A DNA stretch of 64,000 nt. It comes from Gammaproteobacteria bacterium. Lineage in GTDB: Bacteria > Pseudomonadota > Gammaproteobacteria > Pseudomonadales > Pseudomonadaceae. Position 1 is the first letter of the stretch. Each line of letters opens with the position of its first letter. Positions 58,844 to 64,000 of the stretch are shown here, in pieces. Position numbers and translations under genes: made by a program. The stretch spans positions 1-64,000 of the forward strand of contig CAJCIO010000107.1 of NCBI GenBank assembly GCA_903970465.1, read 5' to 3'. Under the pieces are notes generated by a model that saw only the letters and a list, made by a program, of their open reading frames with translations, ran no database searches and was not told where the DNA came from.

Positions 58844-59530
58844 TTATTTAGCAGCTTTTTTACGAGGCGCTGGTGCTTGAGGTTTCAGCTCTTCCTGGCG
58901 ACCACCAATTACTTCGCCTTTGAAGATCCAAACCTTGACACCGATCACACCGTAAGTGGTGTGAGCTTCGTAGTTTGCGTAGTCGATATCGGCACGCAGG
59001 GTGTGCAGTGGCACACGACCCTCGCGGTACCATTCAGTACGTGCGATTTCAGCACCGCCGAGACGACCGCTCACTTGGATCTTGATGCCTTTGGCACCAA
59101 TGCGCATGGCGTTCTGTACGGCGCGCTTCATGGCGCGACGGAACATCACACGACGCTCCAGCTGCTGAGCTACGCTCTGCGCAACCAGCATACCGTCGAG
59201 CTCCGGCTTGCGGATCTCTTCGATATTGATGTGCACAGGCACACCCATTTGCTTGGTCAGGTCCTGACGCAGTTTCTCAACATCTTCGCCTTTCTTCCCG
59301 ATAACGATACCTGGACGAGCGGTGTGGATGGTGATGCGTGCAGTTTGAGCCGGGCGATGGATATCGATACGGCTCACGGACGCGCTTTTTAATTTGTCTT
59401 GGAGATACTCACGCACCTTCAGATCTGCGAGCAAATAGTCCGCATAAGTCCGACCGTCTGCGTACCAGACGGAGGTGTGCTCCTTGACGATTCCCAGGCG
59501 TATGCCAATGGGATGTACTTTCTGACCCAT
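58844..59530 (-). CDS. rpsC: 30S ribosomal protein S3
   Basis: 228 residues from the ATG at 59530 ([20 protein letters not shown]); the frame is open upstream into rplV but that is not coding. The KH domain includes [20 protein letters not shown]. It forms part of the mRNA entry channel. Confidence 0.98.
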   Translation of the reverse strand: MGQKVHPIGIRLGIVKEHTSVWYADGRTYADYLLADLKVREYLQDKLKSASVSRIDIHRPAQTARITIHTARPGIVIGKKGEDVEKLRQDLTKQMGVPVHINIEEIRKPELDGMLVAQSVAQQLERRVMFRRAMKRAVQNAMRIGAKGIKIQVSGRLGGAEIARTEWYREGRVPLHTLRADIDYANYEAHTTYGVIGVKVWIFKGEVIGGRQEELKPQAPAPRKKAAK

Positions 59531-59543
59531 CTGATCTACTCCG

Positions 59544-59876
59544 TTACTTGTCAGCAACCTTGACAGTGATATGGCAAGACCGCTTGACGATGCGATCAGC
59601 ACGGCCTTTGGCACGTGGCATGATGCGCTTCAGCGAACGCCCTTCGTTGACGAAAACGGTGCTGACCTTCAGGTCATCAACGTCTGCGCCTTCGTTGTGC
59701 TCGGCGTTGGCTACGGCCGACTCCAGCACTTTCTTGATGATTTCTGCTGCTTTCTTGCTGCTGAAAGCCAACAGATTGAGCGCTTCGCCCACCTTTTTCC
59801 CGCGAATTTGGTCGGCGACCAAGCGGGCTTTTTGGGCGGAGATTCGAGCGCCCGACAACTTAGCGGCTACTTCCAT
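59544..59876 (-). CDS. rplV: 50S ribosomal protein L22
   Basis: 110 residues. [20 protein letters not shown] start and [20 protein letters not shown], whose loop lines the exit tunnel where macrolides bind. Confidence 0.98.
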   Translation of the reverse strand: MEVAAKLSGARISAQKARLVADQIRGKKVGEALNLLAFSSKKAAEIIKKVLESAVANAEHNEGADVDDLKVSTVFVNEGRSLKRIMPRAKGRADRIVKRSCHITVKVADK

Positions 59877-59887
59877 TTCCAGACCCC

Positions 59888-60163
59888 TTAACGCTTGGCT
59901 TTCTTGTCAGCCACGTGCCCGCGATAAGTGCGGGTACCGGCGAACTCGCCCAGTTTATGACCGACCATGTCTTCGTTCACGAGAACGGGGACGTGTTGAC
60001 GACCGTTGTGTACAGCGATGGTCAGACCGACCATTTGTGGCAGGATCATCGAACGACGCGACCAGGTTTTCACCGGCTTGCGATCATTCTTTTCCGCCGC
60101 CACTTCGATCTTCTTCAGTAGGTGAAGATCAATAAAAGGACCTTTTTTCAAAGAACGTGGCAC
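59888..60163 (-). CDS. rpsS: 30S ribosomal protein S19
   Basis: 91 residues. [20 protein letters not shown] start; [20 protein letters not shown]. It binds the head of 16S rRNA with S13. Confidence 0.98.
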   Translation of the reverse strand: MPRSLKKGPFIDLHLLKKIEVAAEKNDRKPVKTWSRRSMILPQMVGLTIAVHNGRQHVPVLVNEDMVGHKLGEFAGTRTYRGHVADKKAKR

Positions 60164-60179
60164 TGTCGTATCCCTCTAT

Positions 60180-61004
60180 TTACTTGCGACGACGGACGAT
60201 CATTTTGTCGGTACGCTTATTACCACGAGTCTTGGCACCCTTAGTCGGGAAGCCCCATGGCGATACCGGATGACGACCACCGGAGGTACGACCTTCACCA
60301 CCACCATGTGGGTGGTCAACCGGGTTCATGGCAACACCACGAACGGTTGGGCGAACGCCACGCCAGCGTTTGGCACCAGCTTTACCCAGCGAACGCAGGC
60401 TGTGCTCGGAATTCGAGACTTCGCCCAGGGTCGCACGGCATTCAGCCAGGACTTTACGCATTTCACCAGAACGCAGACGCAGGGTCACGTAGACACCTTC
60501 GCGAGCGATCAGCTGAGCCGAAGCACCAGCGGAACGAGCGATTTGAGCACCCTTGCCCGGCTTCAGTTCGATGCCGTGAATGGTGCTACCCACTGGAATG
60601 TTGCGCAGCTGCAGGGTGTTACCCGGCTTGATCGGTGCAAGAGCACCAGAGATCAGCTGGTCGCCAGCGCTCACACCTTTAGGTGCGAGGATGTAACGAC
60701 GCTCGCCGTCTGCGTACAGAACCAGTGCAATGTGAGCAGTACGGTTTGGATCATATTCGATACGCTCGACAGTGGCAGCGATGCCATCTTTGTCATTGCG
60801 ACGGAAGTCGACCAAACGATAGTGCTGCTTATGACCGCCACCGATGTGACGAGTGGTGATACGGCCATTATTGTTACGACCACCAGACTTCGATTTTTTC
60901 TCGAGCAGCGGTGCGTGAGGAGCGCCTTTATGGAGCTCCTTGTTGACCACCTTGACCACATGACGGCGGCCAGGGGAAGTCGGTTTGCATTTAACGATTG
61001 CCAT
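60180..61004 (-). CDS. rplB: 50S ribosomal protein L2
   Basis: 274 residues. [20 protein letters not shown] start; the highly conserved [20 protein letters not shown] loop holds the His implicated in subunit association and peptidyl transfer. Confidence 0.98.
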   Translation of the reverse strand: MAIVKCKPTSPGRRHVVKVVNKELHKGAPHAPLLEKKSKSGGRNNNGRITTRHIGGGHKQHYRLVDFRRNDKDGIAATVERIEYDPNRTAHIALVLYADGERRYILAPKGVSAGDQLISGALAPIKPGNTLQLRNIPVGSTIHGIELKPGKGAQIARSAGASAQLIAREGVYVTLRLRSGEMRKVLAECRATLGEVSNSEHSLRSLGKAGAKRWRGVRPTVRGVAMNPVDHPHGGGEGRTSGGRHPVSPWGFPTKGAKTRGNKRTDKMIVRRRK

Positions 61005-61018
61005 GATGCACCCCTTCC

Positions 61019-61318
61019 TTACTCAGCACTGCTGCTGAAATCGAGATCTTGGCCTGGCTGAAGGGAGATAACTGCCTTCTTCCAGTCATTACGCTTGCCC
61101 AGCCCGCGAGCAGTGCGCTTGCTTTTACCCAGAACGTTCAGGGTAGTAACACGCTCAACTTTCACGCTGAACAGGCTTTCGACGGCCTTCTTGATTTCAA
61201 GCTTGGTTGCGTCAGTAGCAACCTTGAAAACGAACTGACCTTTCTTGTCAGCCAGACCCGTGGCCTTCTCGGAAACGTGCGGGCCAAGCAGAACTTTAAA
61301 TACGCGTTCCTGGTTCAT
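61019..61318 (-). CDS. rplW: 50S ribosomal protein L23
   Basis: 99 residues. [20 protein letters not shown] start; [20 protein letters not shown]. At the tunnel exit it is the docking site for SRP and trigger factor. Overlaps rplD by four bases. Confidence 0.98.
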   Translation of the reverse strand: MNQERVFKVLLGPHVSEKATGLADKKGQFVFKVATDATKLEIKKAVESLFSVKVERVTTLNVLGKSKRTARGLGKRNDWKKAVISLQPGQDLDFSSSAE

Positions 61319-61917
61319 CCCAGCAGCTCCTCGAATTTCTTCACGGCCGACACAGTGATCAATACTTTGTCGTAGGCGATCAGACTAACTGGATCGGAAC
61401 CTTGCACGTCACGGACATCAACGTGTGGCAGGTTACGAGCAGCCAGGTACAGATTCTCGTCGACGGAGTCGGAGACAATCAGCACGTCTGTCAGGCCCAT
61501 GCCATTCAGTTTGTTCAGCAGGTCTTTGGTTTTCGGTGCATCAACAACGAAATCCTGAACCACGACCAGACGATCAGTGCGGACCAGCTCAGCGAGGATG
61601 GAGCGCAGTGCTGCGCGATACATCTTCTTGTTGAGCTTTTGGCTGTGATCCTGTGGACGAGCTGCGAAGGTGGTGCCGCCGCCGCGCCAGATTGGGCTAC
61701 GGATGGTACCAGCACGAGCACGGCCGGTACCCTTCTGACGCCATGGGCGCTTACCGCCACCACGAACGTCGGAACGGGTCTTTTGCTGGGCAGTACCTTG
61801 ACGGCCGCCGGCCATGTAGGCCACGACTGCTTGGTGCACCAGCGTCTCGTTGAACTCGCCGCCGAAAGTCAGTTCGGAAACTTCGATCGCTTGAGCGTCA
61901 TTTACATTCAATTGCAT
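61315..61917 (-). CDS. rplD: 50S ribosomal protein L4
   Basis: 200 residues. [20 protein letters not shown] with [17 protein letters not shown] after it is the tunnel loop. In E. coli L4 represses the S10 operon through its leader. Confidence 0.98.
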   Translation of the reverse strand: MQLNVNDAQAIEVSELTFGGEFNETLVHQAVVAYMAGGRQGTAQQKTRSDVRGGGKRPWRQKGTGRARAGTIRSPIWRGGGTTFAARPQDHSQKLNKKMYRAALRSILAELVRTDRLVVVQDFVVDAPKTKDLLNKLNGMGLTDVLIVSDSVDENLYLAARNLPHVDVRDVQGSDPVSLIAYDKVLITVSAVKKFEELLG

Positions 61918-61929
61918 TTTCGCTTCCCC

Positions 61930-62565
61930 TTAACCGCGAGCCTTGGCTGCCGGACGCACAACCAGGTTGCCGCCGGTAGCGCCAGGAACAGCACCCTTGA
62001 CGAGCAGCAGATTGCGTTCAGCGTCGACGCGCACAACTTCCAGGGACTGAACGGTCACGCGCTCTGCGCCCATATGACCGGACATTTTTTTGCCCTTGAA
62101 AACACGACCAGGAGTCTGGCACTGGCCGATAGAGCCAGGGACGCGGTGGGAGACGGAGTTACCGTGGGTGTTATCTTGACCGCGGAAATTCCAACGCTTG
62201 ATGGTACCGGCAAAGCCTTTACCCTTGGACTGACCGGTAACGTCTACCAGCTGGCCTGCAGCGAAGATTTCAGCGTTGATCAAGTCGCCAGCCTGGTACT
62301 CGCCTTCTTCAAGACGGAATTCCCAGACACCGCGACCCGCAGCAACGTTCGCCTTGGCGAAGTGACCTGCTTGAGCAGCAGTCACACGCGAAGCACGACG
62401 CTCGCCGACAGTGACTTGCACTGCACGATAGCCATCAGTTTCTTCATTTTTGAACTGGGTGACGCGATTCGGCTCGATCTCAATGACCGTAACCGGAATA
62501 GAGACACCTTCTTCGGTAAAAATGCGGGTCATACCGCACTTACGACCGACTACACCAATAGTCAT
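61930..62565 (-). CDS. rplC: 50S ribosomal protein L3
   Basis: 211 residues. [20 protein letters not shown] start; [20 protein letters not shown] is the loop with the methylated Gln found in many bacteria, GSIGQ here. 80 bases after rpsJ. Confidence 0.98.
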   Translation of the reverse strand: MTIGVVGRKCGMTRIFTEEGVSIPVTVIEIEPNRVTQFKNEETDGYRAVQVTVGERRASRVTAAQAGHFAKANVAAGRGVWEFRLEEGEYQAGDLINAEIFAAGQLVDVTGQSKGKGFAGTIKRWNFRGQDNTHGNSVSHRVPGSIGQCQTPGRVFKGKKMSGHMGAERVTVQSLEVVRVDAERNLLLVKGAVPGATGGNLVVRPAAKARG

Positions 62566-62645
62566 GTTGTAACCTCATGAGTGTACGGGGCTTTCACCCG
62601 CTATGGCCGCCCATTTCAGAGCGTTACACGACTAAGACCCAAGTC

Positions 62646-62957
62646 TTAGCCGAGGCTGATCTGCACTTCTACACCAGCCGCAAGATCAAGCTTCATCAGC
62701 GCGTCAACGGTTTTATCCGTTGGCTGGACGATGTCCAGAACACGCTTGTGAGTACGGATCTCGTACTGGTCGCGCGCGTCTTTGTTGACGTGCGGGGAAA
62801 CCAGAACGGTGAACCGCTCTTTGCGGGTAGGGAGTGGAATTGGACCACGCACTTGAGCACCAGTACGTTTCGCGGTTTCCACGATTTCCTGGGTGGATTG
62901 GTCGATCAGGCGATGGTCAAAAGCCTTCAACCTGATACGGATTTGCTGATTTTGCAT
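62646..62957 (-). CDS. rpsJ: 30S ribosomal protein S10 (NusE)
   Basis: 103 residues. [20 protein letters not shown] start; [20 protein letters not shown]. It also works with NusB in antitermination, which pairs with the nusB gene earlier in this window. First gene of the S10 operon. Confidence 0.98.
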
Positions 62958-63020
62958 TGGATTTCAGACTCCGGCTGCTTTCCCCGCGGGCGCAAGACGC
63001 CCGTTAAAAGGAGGCGTGAT

Positions 63021-63047
63021 TTTATAGACGCATCACCCTGGTGTCAA
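63021..63047 (-). promoter_or_regulatory. sigma-70 promoter of the S10 operon
   Basis: On the minus strand TTGACA (plus 63042-63047), a 15-base spacer, then TATAAA (plus 63021-63026). The -35 is perfect and the -10 five of six. Transcription should begin near 63014, giving a leader of about 57 bases that holds a small hairpin (CGGGCG at 62987-62992 with CGCCCG at 62998-63003). Confidence 0.75.
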
Positions 63048-63053
63048 CTCAAT

Positions 63054-63083
63054 AAAAAAGCCCCCGCTAAGCGGGGGCTCTTT
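63054..63083 (-). terminator. intrinsic terminator of tuf
   Basis: On the minus strand AGCCCCCGC with loop TTA and GCGGGGGCT (plus 63059-63067 and 63071-63079), then TTTTTT. It stands 16 bases after the tuf stop and only seven bases before the S10 promoter -35. Confidence 0.92.
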
Positions 63084-63098
63084 CAAATCTTCGCAGAA

Positions 63099-64000
63099 TT
63101 AAGCGATGATTTTAGCTACGACGCCAGCGCCGACGGTACGACCGCCTTCACGGATAGCGAAACGCAGACCGTCTTCCATTGCGATGGTCTTGATCAGGGT
63201 GACAACCATTTTGATGTTGTCGCCTGGCATTACCATTTCAACGCCTTCCGGCAGTTCGCAGTTACCGGTCACGTCAGTGGTCCGGAAGTAGAACTGTGGA
63301 CGGTAGCCTTTGAAGAACGGAGTGTGGCGACCGCCTTCTTCTTTGCTCAACACGTACACTTCGGCTTCGAAGGTAGTGTGCGGCTTGACCGAACCTGGCT
63401 TGACCAGAACCTGGCCACGCTCAACGTCGTCACGCTTGGTGCCGCGCAGCAGCACGCCGCAGTTCTCGCCAGCACGACCTTCGTCGAGCAGTTTACGGAA
63501 CATTTCAACACCGGTGCAGGTGGTGACGGTAGTGTCACGCAGACCAACGATTTCCAGTGGATCTTGAACCTTGACGATACCGCGCTCGATACGACCGGTA
63601 ACAACAGTACCGCGACCGGAGATCGAGAATACGTCTTCGATTGGCATCAGGAACGGCTTGTCGATTACGCGAACTGGATCTGGGATGTAGCTGTCCAGAG
63701 TCTCAACCAGTTTCTTGACAGCAGTGGTGCCCATCTCGTTGTCGTCTTTGCCTTCCAGAGCCATACGAGCAGAACCGATGATGATCGGAGTGTCGTCGCC
63801 TGGGAAGTCGTAGGTGGACAGCAGGTCACGAACTTCCATCTCAACCAGTTCCAGCAGCTCAGCGTCGTCTACCAGGTCAGCCTTGTTCAGGAAGACCACG
63901 ATGTACGGAACGCCAACCTGGCGGGACAGCAGGATGTGCTCACGGGTTTGTGGCATCGGACCATCAGCGGCCGAGCAAACCAGGATAGCGCCGTCCATCT
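63099..64000 (-). CDS. tuf: elongation factor Tu (partial, start beyond the window)
   Basis: The last ~300 of about 397 residues are present. [20 protein letters not shown] is internal; the G4 motif NKADLVDD is at the start of this part, then domain 2 ([15 protein letters not shown]) and domain 3 ending in [14 protein letters not shown]. The P-loop and start codon lie beyond 64000. It carries aminoacyl-tRNA to the ribosome. Pseudomonas usually has two tuf copies; this is the one before the S10 operon. Confidence 0.97.
   Translation of the reverse strand, partial: MDGAILVCSAADGPMPQTREHILLSRQVGVPYIVVFLNKADLVDDAELLELVEMEVRDLLSTYDFPGDDTPIIIGSARMALEGKDDNEMGTTAVKKLVETLDSYIPDPVRVIDKPFLMPIEDVFSISGRGTVVTGRIERGIVKVQDPLEIVGLRDTTVTTCTGVEMFRKLLDEGRAGENCGVLLRGTKRDDVERGQVLVKPGSVKPHTTFEAEVYVLSKEEGGRHTPFFKGYRPQFYFRTTDVTGNCELPEGVEMVMPGDNIKMVVTLIKTIAMEDGLRFAIREGGRTVGAGVVAKIIA

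Overview
The window is bacterial chromosome from a Pseudomonas (fluorescens/putida-like). The protein sequences, the gene order (xseB-ispA-dxs; nrdR-ribD-ribE-ribBA-ribH-nusB-thiL-pgpA; ssb-MFS-uvrA-ferritin-katA; the alpha, spc and S10 ribosomal operons) and the dispersed REP-type palindromes are all typical of that genus. Two blocks that lie well apart in P. aeruginosa PAO1 (as I recall the PA4042-PA4069 and PA4232-PA4265 gene orders) are joined here by accessory genes. I see no rRNA, tRNA, CRISPR array, intact insertion sequence or prophage.

Layout. 1-9.8 kb is accessory: an alpha/beta hydrolase, a decayed DUF1016 nuclease fragment, a transmembrane chemoreceptor, an Hsp90 paralogue paired with a TPR protein, a glutaminase and an Rpn-type nuclease carrying a 12-bp tandem repeat. 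A RelE-type toxin remnant follows. 10.1-22.4 kb is housekeeping: xseB-ispA-dxs, ribA, and a minus-strand run nrdR-ribD-ribE-ribBA-ribH-nusB-thiL-pgpA that ends in a solute-binding protein, then a YbaY-like lipoprotein and YbbN/CnoX. 22.9-27.0 kb holds a predicted zinc-responsive operon (DUF2796/ZrgA, LolD-like ATPase, FtsX-like permease, DUF3299) behind a Zur-like site, and oprG behind an FNR/ANR-like site. 27.2-30.5 kb is a two-gene chemosensory unit: a soluble receptor with three PAS repeats, overlapped by a protein with three CheW domains. 30.5-32.3 kb has two sugar-nucleotide epimerase/reductase genes.

32.6-38.1 kb is a LacI-regulated, fully overlapping ABC importer operon that ends in a GpdQ-like phosphodiesterase; a LacI-type palindrome lies just upstream of its first gene. 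38.3-41.8 kb carries a clavaminate-synthase-like oxygenase, a TSUP permease, a UPF0303 protein, a NADAR N-glycosidase and a frameshifted MRJP-family pseudogene. 41.8-49.1 kb is MFS-ssb (minus), uvrA (plus), a haem-ligand-less bacterioferritin homologue (FtnA type) and catalase. 49.2-64.0 kb is, read on the minus strand, tuf (cut by the window edge), the S10 operon, the spc operon and the alpha operon through rplQ.

The most interesting items are the 3xPAS/3xCheW pair, the Hsp90-TPR pair, the LacI/ABC/GpdQ operon, the amino-acid-oxygenase/TSUP pair, three decayed genes in apparent intergenic DNA, and regulatory sites read directly from the sequence (Zur-like, ANR-like, LacI operator, S10 promoter). 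All functional statements are sequence-based inference; no database search was possible.
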